A DNA stretch of 64,000 bases from Closterium sp. NIES-65 (Eukaryota > Streptophyta > Zygnematophyceae > Desmidiales > Closteriaceae), in contig CANXME010002105.1 of the NCBI GenBank assembly GCA_948144175.1, positions 248,001-312,000 of the forward strand, in the 5' to 3' direction. Made by a program: the position numbers and the translations under genes. The number at the start of each line of letters is the position of its first letter. Position 1 is the first letter of the stretch. The notes beneath the pieces were generated by a model that saw nothing but the letters and a program-made list of their open reading frames with translations, did no database searches and had not been told where the DNA came from. Below are positions 1 through 10,449 of this stretch, one piece after another.

Positions 1-724
1 TGGCTTGGGGACGGCCACTTTTGTCCGTCATCATGTCCGAGCCTATCGTCACGCCATCCCGCTTCCAGCTCGCAGTGATGGGAGCGAGCCCCCTCTCGAT
101 CTTTTCGCGGCAGCGCGCAAGGCCGGCGCCACCAACATACCGCCGCTTCGGGGGAACGTAGCCATGGCCCGCGTCCGTGATGCAGCGCACAGCGTTGCGC
201 TAGAGAGGGTGATCGGCGAGATGCTCCGGGAGGTGAAGTGCCGCCCACATGAGGCAGATGGCGTCGTCTGCCGATTCCTTTGCACACGACGCCCCTTCCC
301 CGTAGAAGTCTTCGATGCACTGCTTCTTCGCTCCACCCGCACACGACTCGATCGCCATCTCCTCCGCCTTCTTCTTCCCTTCCCTGCGGGCGTGTTTGCC
401 TTCGTACAATTCGCGGACGGCGCCGCGGTCAGCAGAAGGGATAGGCGCCTTGCAAAGACGGACGTCCTTCCGTTTCAGCCCTTTCCAGCGCGTGATGTGT
501 TGCGCGCAACGGAAGGCGCCCCCTACGAACTTAAGCTTGCAGTGCCGACATATGCGGAGAGTACGCTCAGGACCATTCGAGGTACCTTCGGTACAGGTAA
601 GGAAATGTTTAAAAATAACATGGGTGTTCACAGGAACATCCTCGTCGTCCGCCATGGTCGCGTCATTCGAAACACTAGGAGCCTCACTAGTGGCACTTGC
701 GGGAGTACCAGAAGGAGTCGACAT
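1..724 (-). pseudogene. hAT-family DNA transposase, N-terminal part, runs off left edge
   Basis: This is the N-terminal part of a hAT (Activator superfamily) transposase. The start is taken as the ATG at 724-722, giving a protein that begins MSTPSGTPAS, with a Ser/Thr/Ala-rich acidic leader. A BED-like zinc finger follows: a CxxC pair (ICRHC), then GGAFRC, a HITR histidine pair and a later Cys before APIP. After it come NAVRCITDAG, GYVPP, LAPITASW and IGSDMMTD, which match the segment of hAT transposases leading into the DUF659/catalytic core. One in-frame TAG lies at 202-200, between ADHPL and RNAVRC; the frame is otherwise open to the window edge. The copy is therefore either a recently dead element or has one nonsense change. 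The catalytic RNase H-like core and the dimerisation domain would lie to the left of the window. Family assignment is from motif recognition. Confidence 0.8.
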
Positions 725-959
725 CAAGTGCAGGTGAGCGGGAGTGTTGAGAGAGAATGAACGAGGAGAGAGATAATACAGATGACGGGACTGAGAGCTT
801 ACCTTATAGTCCAGGATGTGGTTGAGTTGAACCACCTACGCTGGTTGACGACATTCGTGTTTGTGTGTTGGAGTCGCGCGATAGCATAGGGTGCAGTGCG
901 GTTCAAATTTTCCCACGTCCCCACATTTTGACAGGTGTGGGTGACAATGTGGTTGGATT

Positions 960-996
960 GGGACGTGCGTACAAATTGGGGTGGGACGTGCGTACA
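960..996. repeat. Direct 14-bp repeats upstream of the hAT ORF
   Basis: GGGACGTGCGTACA occurs twice, at 960-973 and 983-996, about 240 bp upstream of the hAT start codon. Related GTACG words recur around 1089-1105. hAT elements often carry short subterminal repeats bound by the transposase, so this may be part of the element's 5' end. I could not find a convincing terminal inverted repeat or target duplication, so the element end is not fixed. Confidence 0.35.
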
Positions 997-1281
997 TTTT
1001 GAGTCGCGTCGCACATTCGCAATTCGTGCGCGACTTTTGAAATCTGTTTTTTTTTTCGGGTCAGCCCGAACTTTCGCCAACGAATATACGTACGACTTGC
1101 GTACACCGTATATTCGTAAACGACTATTCGGAGTGTGCTTATGGTTTCTGGCGACTTTTCCAACATAGCAGGGAGGGACATGGTGAGAGGGTTAAGGAGG
1201 GCAGATGCGGTTGTTGGATCTTTGTGACAAGCCAGTTCATTTATCATACGAAAATATAGTCATACCACGGGGTCATAGGTG

Positions 1282-1312
1282 GAATAGAGACCCCATCATG
1301 AGGTCTCTATTC
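1282..1312. repeat. Perfect 11-bp inverted repeat (hairpin)
   Basis: GAATAGAGACC at 1282-1292 and GGTCTCTATTC at 1302-1312 are perfect reverse complements around a 9-nt loop. The hairpin ends about 30 bp before the 16-bp minisatellite. Its function is unknown; it could be a transposon end or a cruciform that seeded repeat growth. Confidence 0.7.
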
Positions 1313-1344
1313 GAATTCCGCCCCGACCACATCAATACCGCGCG

Positions 1345-1669
1345 CATGCCATACCGCACCCATGCCATACCGCATCCATGCCATACCGCATCCATGCCAT
1401 ACCGCATCCATGCCATACCGCATCCATGCCATACAGCACCCATGCCATACCGCATCCATGCCATACCGCACCCATGCCATACCGCATCCATGCCATACCG
1501 CATCCATGTCATACCGCATCCATGCCATACCGCACCCATGCCATACTGCATCCATGTCATACCGCATCCATGCCATACCGCACCCATGCCATACCGCATC
1601 CATGCCATACCGCACCCATGCCATACCGCATCCATGCCATACCGCACCCATGCCATACCGCATCCATGC
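1345..1669. repeat. 16-bp minisatellite, about 20 copies
   Basis: The tandem unit is ATGCCATACCGCATCC, with CATCC/CACCC and a few ATGTC/TACTG variants. Because 16 is not a multiple of 3 and the unit lacks stops, it is open in several frames on both strands. The resulting repeat peptides are not evidence of a gene. There are no unique spacers, so it is not CRISPR-like. Confidence 0.95.
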
Positions 1670-2085
1670 TGGTTCTTCACGGGCCATGAAGCCTCATTTA
1701 GCATCCAAGAAACGAAAGGTGGAAGTTTCCAAGAAGGCTCCATGGTTGGGCTGTTCGCTTGAAAGGCAAGGCTGGCGTAATGGAAAGAGGACGGCACCCT
1801 GCTGCTTTCACTGCCTTCTGCCACCTCCTCTGCTGTTGCTACCTGCCCAAATATTTTGCCTGGTGGGTCATTATAGATTGCAAGGAAGGAAGGAGCTGGT
1901 TTCCATGGGATAAGCTAATCCTGGCGGAAAGCCGTGCGTTGCCCAACGCAAGTTTAACTCTTGGAATAGAATAACGATTGTGAACATGTGATGAAAAGCG
2001 CTGGGTAGCTATGCTTACCAGGGGCTTCATTCTGCCAGTCCGCAGCAGGAAGTATGCCTGCACATATGCGTACGCACATGAAGAT

Positions 2086-2277
<192 letters not shown>

Positions 2278-2444
2278 ACGCATGCATGCTCACACACACA
2301 CGCGGGCATGCACGCAAGCACACATTGAGCGCATCCAATCTCGGTCAGGCAACGACCATGCAGCATCAAGTGTGTTGTGGTGCATAGCTGATATGATGCA
2401 CATGTCTGATGATGCACATGATGCACTCACCATGATGCACTCAC

Positions 2445-3167
2445 CAGTGACAATCCTCCATGAGAGGATGTCGTGTCTCTGAGTGTTGTTCAAAGAGGAA
2501 GCCATAAAGCCGAAGAGAAAGGAGGCACCGCCAAAGGTGGGCTTGAGCGCGCTGCACAGAGACACTCTCGCCGTCACCACAGCCTTGGACGGCTGCTGCC
2601 TGGAGGCTGAGAGGAAGACTCGGAGGGTGCCGCCGCTGGTGGGGTCGTAGTGGATCCAGGCGTGCTTGGTGTGGGCGTCGTTGAGGATGAGAGGGGCCGT
2701 GGCAGAGGCGAGGGACACAGGTGAGCCGCCCACATTGACGCCCACGTGGTTGTCGTTGGGGTCGCTGTGCTTCACACTCAGCACCGAGTCAAACTCCACC
2801 GCCACACTCCGCTTCCCCACCCCTCCCAGCCCCACCCCCGCTGCAGCCCCCTGGGGTGCCGCCGCAGTGACCACAAACGCCAGGCCCTCGCCTGCTGTGC
2901 TGCTTCGTGCGCTGGCAGCAGCACTACCAGAATTAGCAGAGGTCATCCGAAAAGAAAACGAGACAGAGAAGGCAATGGGCTGCTCGCAGGGCTGCTTTTT
3001 GTTGGTGGAGAGGAAGAGGGTGATGGGTTGCGGTGTGAAGGCTGCTCCCCATGGTGCAGTGGATGGCGTTGAGGTGAGGAAGATGGAGCCATTGGGGGTA
3101 GAGGAGGCCGACTGGAAGAGAGTCATCGGGTCTTCGTAGGAAGTGACGAGGGAAGGGATGTATGGTC
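2445..3167 (-). other. Exon 20: L-type (legume) lectin domain
   Basis: After a TTTCAG acceptor the exon reads through the whole legume-lectin fold. Motifs are AFSVSFSFRM, GEGLAFVV, VAVEFDSVLS, then DPNDNHVGVNVGG, AWIHYD, LRVFLS and a final FLFGFMASS with HDILSW. The D of EFD and the D/N of DPNDNHVG are the positions that bind Mn/Ca in this family, and both are present. A pattern of exposed beta-strands is typical of LecRK ectodomains, but here it is C-terminal to LRRs rather than alone. Confidence 0.87.
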
Positions 3168-6100
3168 CTGAAAGTAAGGGTGATGTTCGGGTTGAAATGG
3201 CAGGAACAATCGTGGGGGACAGGAACGAATGTGTGCATGGGTAGAGAAGGGGGTGTAGAGGACGGTTCGGAAGGGTGAATAGGGGTAAGACAGAGAGTAA
3301 TGTGGCATGGTGCATGAGAAGAACGCACGAACCCTTAACTTACAGTTAGAGCGTCAACGGTGACCACGATAGGCTTTCAAGACTGAATCGCTACTCTAGG
3401 AGAAAAGGTGAAGCATCTATTGTCAGCGAGCAGGGCAGCATATTTTCCTTACCTTGCGGGGTGCAGGTGTTAGGAGTTGCACCAGTGTAACCGTAATCGC
3501 AAGCGCAGGTGGGATCAGACATAACCCCAGGCACGAAGAAGCAGACTCCATGGCCGCTACACGGTGGGCTCAAGGGCACGTTCCCACAGAACCACTTGCA
3601 CCACCCAGCTTCCCTCTGGCCTTGCTGTCTGCCACAGATGGTGAGGTTGCGTGCAAAGCAGTTCATATCTAGCAGCAGCTGGTATGAGGGGCATGCGGGA
3701 GGTGCCTCTGCTACAGACGTGATGAAGTTGCTGTATGCAGCTACAGCCTTGAGCGCTGGCATGTGCTTCAGAGAGGGCAGCTGCCCCACAAGCAGGTTGT
3801 TGTCCACGATGCTGCGTCAACCAACACAGAAGGCACGGGAGCGAGAAAATGAGGGGAGGAAAGGAGCATGGATGCACGAAGGGAAATGTGTGGTGGAGAG
3901 GAGGTTGAGGTCGACTGTGGTAGAGGGAGTGTGCGGCGCAGCGTGTTGACGATACTCCTTGAGGGGTTATGTGGGACGGGATTGATGCACGGGAGTAGAG
4001 TGCAAATGAGCATTGGAGTCTCCCTACCACTCCATGAGGGTGGCGTACAGAGATTCGAGCGGGGATGTAGCGTGCCCTCGTACCAGTCAGGCAGCCAACT
4101 CCAAGGGAAGGTGCCATGTGAAATGAAATTGTGGAGCTGCATGGATGGTGGGTGCGTGCTTACAGGTACACGAGGCGAGTGAGTGTGCTGAACGCGGCAG
4201 GGATCGTTCCCGCAAGGAGGTTATTTGACAAGAGTCTGAATTGTTTGCCAAAACAGGGAAAATCATGGGAATGGAGTGGGTAATGATGGGAATGTTCATG
4301 CTCTAGTATGTTATTTCCCAAAAATCATATGTACACGAGGCTGGCCCGACCACGAGGCTTGGAAGGCCTGACCACACTGGCAGAATCATATGTGTTTTCC
4401 CCCAGCTTCTCTAATCCTAAAACTCGGTTACTCGTTCTCTGTTTATGCGTAATCAAAAGCAGACACAGCATTGGAGGGCAAGCAAGAGCAAGCTTGGGCG
4501 CACAGGGTAGTGAGTTTGTTGAGGTTGACCAGGGAGGCAGGAATGGTGTCGTACAGCCAGTTTGAATCCAAATACCTGCCGTGTGGTAACACGAGATGGC
4601 ATGCATTGGCATGGGATGCAAAAGCAAAAGTGCGTCGTGAGAAGTGACTCCAGTGCCTGTGCTACCATGGTGCTTTCCTTCCTTTCCAACGATTGCAAGT
4701 GTCGTTCCAATTGACAGCCCAGGCTGGCCATGAGAGCTCACAGGTGCTCCTCTCACTTCGATGCGGCTGAAACGTAATACTTGGTGGTGATTCACAACCA
4801 TGCCAACCAACTATGCCGAGACTCTAAAATGCCGAGACTCTAAAATGCCGAGACTCTAAAATGCTGCCTTCTTACAGTGATACGAGGCCAGTCAAATCTC
4901 CGAGTGATTCGGGGATAGGTCCTGAAAACAAGTTGTAATCGAGGGCGCTGAGAGATGATGGGTAAGGGGCAGGGTAAGGAAAGTAAACAAGAGAGTGAGG
5001 TGGAGTGAAGCAAGGAGGATGCACGGAGCAGGGAATGTGATGTGGTAGAGGAAAGAAAGAAAGGAAACAGGTGTGTGCTGGGAGGGAAAAACGGGGAGGG
5101 GAATGGGAGGGTAGACATGTCAGGGTGAAAGAGCTGAGGCCGAAAAATATTGGCATCAAGCCCCCCCACCACCGCGCCAGCCTCTCCAGTCAATAGAGTT
5201 GCATTGCGTTCCTCCTATATGCTCTCACTCTCCCCTTCACTCCAAACGAAGTAGCAGTCTCTGTGACCCCTCCACTCTGCACTACCCTCCAACACACCAT
5301 GCGTCACTGCCCCCCCAGCTCACGCACAGGTGTGTCAACTTGTGTAGATTGCCCAGCGAGTCTGGGATGGAGCCATTGAAGCGGTTGTAACTGAGAACAC
5401 TGAGGTAAGGGTAAAATATGAATACAGAAAGGGGTTAGGAAGAAAGAGACGAAGAGGTGAGGGATAACAGCACTTTTAGGTAAGGGAACGTGTTTCGTTA
5501 TGTACGTGAACCTTGCTACAAGGGAATGTGTTTCGTCATGTTATTTAGCAAGGACCATTCAGGGAATGGCCTAATGAATGTGAAAGAGGTTCCAAACGAG
5601 TAGAGAAGTACACGAGTGGAGCACAACAGAGAGCGGTGCATGGATGGAGGCACGCACAGGTGGTTCAAGGTCGTTATGCTGCCAATCCAAGCAGGGAGCT
5701 CCATTCCCAGGTGGTTCTGAGTCATGTCCCTGACATTCAAACAAAGAGAGGAGGGCAATTAACAGTCTGGGCAATGAGGGAAAGCAGGAGTGGTAGTTAT
5801 GTAAACCTTGAGTCAATCAGTTTCTGCCATTTGACTGAGGGTCCTCTGGTCCTACCTTGCAGCAATGAGGATAAGGGAGCCCCCATTCCCAGGTCCATGT
5901 CAGTACACCTTGATGCACCCCACACATCATCAGAGGCACCATCACCAGTGGCTCATGTGGCTCGTGTCAGCTTATCTTTCAGGAGCGCCTCCTGTCGACC
6001 CCCGAACTAGACTTTCAACCATGAGAGCAGCGGATAAGCAGCAGCAGATAGGTGCGATCTACACAGGTGTGTGCAGACTGCTCAGCGCTGAGATCCAACG

Positions 6101-9100
6101 GTCGCCATGGCTAGGCATGGAAAGTACCCGGTTCAGGTCTACTCGTGTCAGTATTGGCATATGATGATGTAGGGGAAAAGAAAGTCAGAGAGCAGCAACT
6201 TGCAACAGCATGTCACAACGGCTAGGCTACCCACCATGCACTAGCCGAAACTTGGAACCCCACCTCACCAGACTTTCACACGACACGACCCTCACCAGTA
6301 CTCCAAGTGTTGCAGTGAAGACAGCTCTGAGGGCAGCGGACCACTCAACATGTTCTGAGGCAAGTTCCTGCATGCACGGGTGGTTATACAGGTCGAAGAT
6401 TTTCTCTGCTTTTGGGTTGCAATGTCATCTTCAAAAGCAAGCAAAGCACGTCAAAACACAGGGAACTTCTTAGAAGGGAGCAGTAGGGTAGTTGCGAAAG
6501 CGATTGTGAGACGATAGTGAGTGAGGTTTTCATGCCAAAGCGGTGACGAGGGCACAAGCAACCATGGATTCCGTCTGGAGGGCCCTCTTGGTAGCCAGAG
6601 ATCCACCAGCTACACTGGCCTGACCACCAGGCACAAAGCATGCGCCACACAATCCAAAACTCCCCAAAAACCAACCGCTTCAACCGTCCCCCATTCCCTG
6701 CCGCTTCTTTTCTTATCACTTTCATCACACGCGCAGCTCACCACCACGCCCAGCTCACCACCGCCCACCCCTCTTCACTCCCCTCCCAAGTAGCGCATTT
6801 GAGCTCACAAATAGCTCAGATCCCGCAGGTTGCCAAGGGTTTTAGGGATGCTTCCCGTGAGGTTGTTCCGACCTAAGTCCCTGTGTGGAAGTCACAGGTG
6901 TTGGGAACGGCAGCATCGGAGCAGGTAGAACAAAAGTTAGGGAAAGTGCTGCGAGGTAGGGGACTAAGGGAGCTTGTTCTCTCGTCGCGATACAGAAAGT
7001 GTGAGTAGAGCCATTCATATGCAAAACACCCAGCCAAACGGATTGGGAGTAGAGCGACGAGTGGAGAGGGGTAGAGAGGCGGGGAGAGGACCGCAACAAT
7101 GACCGAGGAAAACGAGCACAAGCAAGTGGGAAGGGCTCAGGGAGAGGGCATGGAAGATCTCAGGGGAGGGCTCGTGGAGGCCCATGGGTACATGAGGGCA
7201 GGGAATAACCCAGAAAAGGAGACGAGCAATGTGTAAATTCGTGCATGCAAGGTGCATACAGCACAAGGAGATGAGCACAGTCGCCCAGCAAGGATGGGAT
7301 TGTTCCAGTCAACTCGTTGCCCCTTGCAGACCTGATGCAGTCGGATGCGCAGGCGCGGGAGGGTCGAAATGGTGAGTGGGAGAATGGGAGAGATAGGTCA
7401 GGGAGGTGAGGGATGTTGTAGAGGGAGGGAGGGTGCAAGACGTGGGAGTGGGCAAGGTGAGTGTGATTGCAACAGGAGCATGGCGGAGGGCGTATGGCAA
7501 ATTGGGAGGAATCAGGATTTGCAGTCGCACACAGGGCGAATGGCAAATTGGGATTGGCGAGTGGCGAAGCATGGGCATGGCAATTCATTTTGCAGCCCCT
7601 CCCCTTCACCTACGTTTTCCTCTCTTTCCCCTTATTTCTATTCCCTACCCCCTTCTCCGTCCCCTGTCCCTGTCCTATCTCTACTCCTCCCCTGCCCTGC
7701 CTCCCCACCATTTGGCTTTACCCGCCCTGAGGTATCAATTCATACTCACAGTCCCTCTAAGTTGGTGAGTTCGCTGAGAGAGTCGGGTATCTGCCCTGTG
7801 AGCTCGTTGTAATCCAGCACGCTGAGAGCCAGGGCCGTGGCAGAATGGCGGGAAGGGCGCATAGACACTTGGGAGACATGGGGTTCGGCAGACGGGGTAG
7901 ACAGACAGGAGAGCTTGGATGGTGGAGATTGCAGCGGGGGGTGGGGAGGGGGGACAGGGGAGCTGGGGTTTGCAAGAGCACACAGCAAGAGAGGAAGACG
8001 CACAGATGCTTGAGGCTGCGGATGTTGCTCAGAAACGCAGGGATGGAGCCAGACAGTAAGTTGAGCGTCAAGTACCTGCGCACAGGCAGGCGGGCAGCAG
8101 AGGTGAGTGCGGGGAGTCGTACGTGGCTGCATGTGACCAAGCACTGGCTGGAGCGGCGAGGGAGCGATCAGATCAAGGGATTGGAAGACGACGGCCGCAG
8201 TGCATGTGCATGGCAGGAAAAGTTCAAGTAACAGAGTTAGCGCCTGAGATCACAACCACCACCGTGGCATGAAGCATCAGTGGCGTGATGTTGGCATGAC
8301 ACTGCTAGTAGCATCATGGCACTGCCAGTAACGCTATGGCACTGCCAGTAACGCTATGGCACTGCCAGTAACGCTATGGCACTGCCAGTAACGCTATGGC
8401 ACTGCCAGTAACGCTATGGCACTGCCAGTAGCGCCATGGCGCGGACCATGCCTCGCCATGCCACCTCCCACCCAATCATGCTCACATGTACTTCAGTGAC
8501 GTCAGCTGGCTGAGGGAATCCGGAATGGCGCCCCAAAAACCGTTTCTGGACAAGGATCTGCACGGGGGAGTGATGAGAGTTTGGGAGTGGTGTAAAGTTA
8601 GCAGGTAGCGACTGCACACTGTGCAGCTGACAAGCGTCGCTTCTCCCGCTATCTCGCCGCCCCTGACGCGAAGTGCAACAAAGTATGGGCGGCACATTAA
8701 TAGACGCTTGAGGTGCTAGCAAGTGAAGCAGCAGCGCAGGAAAGGAGACTCACAGGTTGACGAGCGCAACTAGGCTGCCCAGGGAGGAAGGCACAGTGCC
8801 GCTGATCAAGTTGCTGTCCAGACGGCTGCAGGGAGTGAAGGCGCACAGCACAGGCTTTAGCGATGCAGTGCAGGGCGAGGCAGGGATAGGTGAGAGCGAA
8901 GGAAAAGGGTGCAACGTGCAGCGAGATGTTGTATGGGCGACAGATGGTGGGAGGGAAGGGCAGCATCTAAGAGAATTGGAACAAGCTGCAGCAGTCAGAA
9001 ATGGCAGCACAAGTGGGAATGAGGCGGTGCAGGAAGGAGGGGAAACTGACAGGGATTGAAGTGCTGTTGCGCCTCCAATTGTGTCCGGTAGGGTGCCCGT

Positions 9101-10380
9101 GAGATGGTTCTGGGACAGGATTCTGCATGGGTGCAGCCGTAGAGCGCACAGGTCCACTTGAACTCGTACTATAACCATGCTGAGCGTGCTTTAGGCAAAC
9201 GATTGTTGCCAGAAACAGTAACGGATAGTGTACGGTTATCCGGGATGGAGGGAAGGGGGAGTTCCCGTGGGTGTGATTGCACCAGCGCAGAATGTAATCA
9301 TGCTGCAGCAGCACGTGGCAAGGGGCGTGAAGTGGCAGCAGTAGTGTGATGTACTATCAGCACGGTGCGGGATGCAAAAGTAGCAGGTGGGCACAGTGCG
9401 GCGAGAGTAAGTGAGGCTAGCAGGAGTGTCAGTCTCACAGGTGTTGGAGATTGGGCAGAGCGAAAAGAACAGCGGGCAGGGAGCCAAAGAGCTCACTGGA
9501 CCTGATGCAGCTGCGGGAAGGAGGGGGCGCGTGGAAGCGACAGGAGGACAGGGGCGAAAGAGATACATGGAAGCTGAGAGCTGGTAGAATCTGGTCTCCG
9601 TTAGCAACGCATAAGTGGATCAGAAAGGTCTTAAATCCTGTTGCTGCGGCACCATGATACAACCCGGGGCAGAAATGGAAACTATACAAGGTCAAGCCAT
9701 GGCATTCCAGTCATTGCAGCCCACCACATTCACGCCCACGTGTCACTCCGACCGATGACATCCCCCGATACCACTTACAGCCATGTGAGATGATCCAGGC
9801 CGCTGATGCTCTCCGGTATGGAGGCTCCTATCGTGCTGTCCTTCACATCACTGCGAGGGCGGCGACGGGTTAAGAGCGCCACAATAGAAACGAGGCCAAT
9901 ATAAGTGCGAAGCGAAATACACGGAACATCGCATCGACTTGATGGAAAGGGAAAAAGTGACATGCACTAACATAGAAGCATGATACTATCGGCAGATGAT
10001 GCTCACATGGCCACGACATGCCCTTCTTCATCGCAGAACACGGAATGCATGGTGTCACAGTCGCTGCCGCTACTCCATGTCTTCGTGCCGTTGAACTTGC
10101 TCCATGCGGATGCCAGGCTCTCCAACGCATCCACTGCCATGCCGCATCCGCACCACATGCCACATTACACCACTTAACTCGTATGCGAGTTAACGAGAAC
10201 AATCCCAGCCACTAACATACGTCAAATATTATTTGCACGACACGAGACACGAGACCCCATCTTCTTTGGTGGCTTACTTTCAGCGTCCAGCACGGGAACA
10301 GCCCGTGCGAGAGGCACGCAGCAGCGCGCCACTATCAGCGCCACCGCCGCCGCTCTCGTTAGTAGGTATCTGCGTCCCAT
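2445..10380 (-). CDS. LRR + EGF + L-type lectin secreted or receptor-like protein, 20 exons resolved, 3' end unresolved
   Basis: A host gene encoding a secretory-pathway ectodomain of about 820 residues. Exons (5' to 3', from splice sites and phase): 10380-10278, 10133-10007, 9850-9779, 9510-9439, 9122-9051, 8825-8754, 8557-8486, 8075-8004, 7821-7750, 7331-7260, 6880-6809, 6367-6296, 5729-5658, 5399-5328, 4947-4876, 4575-4504, 4235-4164, 4098-4028 (odd), 3811-3453, 3167-2445. All introns begin GT and end AG, and phases match except at exon 18. Domain order: signal peptide, LRR N-cap, about 16 LRRs, a Cys-rich EGF-like module, L-type lectin. In plants such ectodomains usually sit before a transmembrane helix and kinase. 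The lectin exon ends at a GTGAGT donor (phase 1), and I found no membrane segment or kinase in the 2.4 kb beyond it. The remainder may lie outside the window, may have been lost, or the protein may be secreted. The ligand is unknown; extracellular glycan or peptide perception is an inference from domains. Confidence 0.87.
3453..3811 (-). other. Exon 19: last LRR, Cys-rich cap and EGF-like module
   Basis: It opens with IVDNNLLVGQLPSL, the last LRR, then a Cys-containing cap (ACPSYQ, DMNCFARN, TICGRQQ, WCKWFCGN). An EGF-like module follows: PPCSGHGVCFF, DPTCACDYGYTG, TPNTC. The order CxGHGxC...CxCxxGYxG...C is the EGF consensus. It ends in phase 1 at CAAG|GTAAGG, which fits the first two bases of exon 20. 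Confidence 0.85.
4028..4098 (-). other. Exon 18: LRR exon of 71 nt, frame off by one
   Basis: The splice-bounded segment is 71 nt rather than 72. Its first half, read in the incoming frame, gives LPDWYEGTL. Its second half, read in the frame required by exon 19, gives ESLYATLME. One base therefore seems to be missing inside the repeat. This may be a real frameshift in the host gene, an assembly error, or non-standard splicing. Confidence 0.6.
5863..5907 (-). pseudogene. Relic of an LRR exon (partial copy of exon 13)
   Basis: The minus strand here shares GACATG, then ACCTGGGAATGG and GCTCCCT, with exon 13 (5729-5658) in the same order but lacks part of it. It lies in the intron just upstream of exon 13. 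It looks like a decayed duplicate of one LRR exon. Confidence 0.45.
8321..8440. repeat. 20-bp intronic minisatellite, 6 copies
   Basis: The unit ACTGCCAGTAACGCTATGGC is repeated six times (the last copy has two changes) within the intron between LRR exons 7 and 8. No further role is visible. Confidence 0.9.
10007..10380 (-). other. Exons 1-2: signal peptide and LRR N-terminal cap
   Basis: Exon 1 starts MGRRYLLTR, followed by an Ala/Val/Leu core and a likely cleavage after LARA (VPVLDAE follows). It ends at a GTAAGC donor after 10278 in phase 1. Exon 2 (10133-10007) reads MDALESLASAW, then FNGTKTWSS, then two cysteines in SDCDTMHSVFCDE and HVVAI. This is the plant LRRNT_2 pattern (ALxxxkxxW ... 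W ... C ... GC/FC). The start ATG is the only one that gives a signal peptide and a phase-matching splice. Confidence 0.87.
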
Positions 10381-10421
10381 CGCTCGTGAGCTGGGTTGCT
10401 TGCCGGCGCGAGCCCTCGCGA

Positions 10422-10429
10422 TTTATATA
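10422..10429 (-). promoter_or_regulatory. TATA-box candidate of the LRR-lectin gene
   Basis: On the minus strand TATATAAA lies 42-49 bp upstream of the ATG at 10380. If it is used, transcription would start within a few tens of bases of the start codon, so the 5' UTR would be very short. Confidence 0.4.
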
Positions 10430-10449
10430 CTAGTTCTAGTATCGCTAAA

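Larger units (their letters stand above)
4164..9850 (-). other. LRR exon array: 15 clean exons, each 72 nt and one repeat
   Basis: Exons 3 to 17 are each exactly 72 nt, start and end in phase 2, and encode one 24-residue plant-type LRR (LxxNxLxGxIPxxLxxLxxLxxL). Examples are the repeats containing NELTGQIPDSL, NHLTGTLPDTI, NLISGTVPSSL, NNLTGSIPKTL, NLFSGPIPESL and NLLAGTIPAAF. Nearly every donor follows CT|GT, splitting the last Leu codon. The repeats form the concave binding surface of an LRR solenoid. Intron lengths vary from about 190 to 560 bp. Confidence 0.9.

Noticed and set aside
1345-1669. CRISPR-like array
   Set aside because: Head-to-tail units with no unique spacers, in a eukaryotic genome.
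1205-1913. Repeat protein of HAIPHPCHTA type, and its minus-strand counterpart
   Set aside because: Product of the 16-bp minisatellite; several frames on both strands are open at once.
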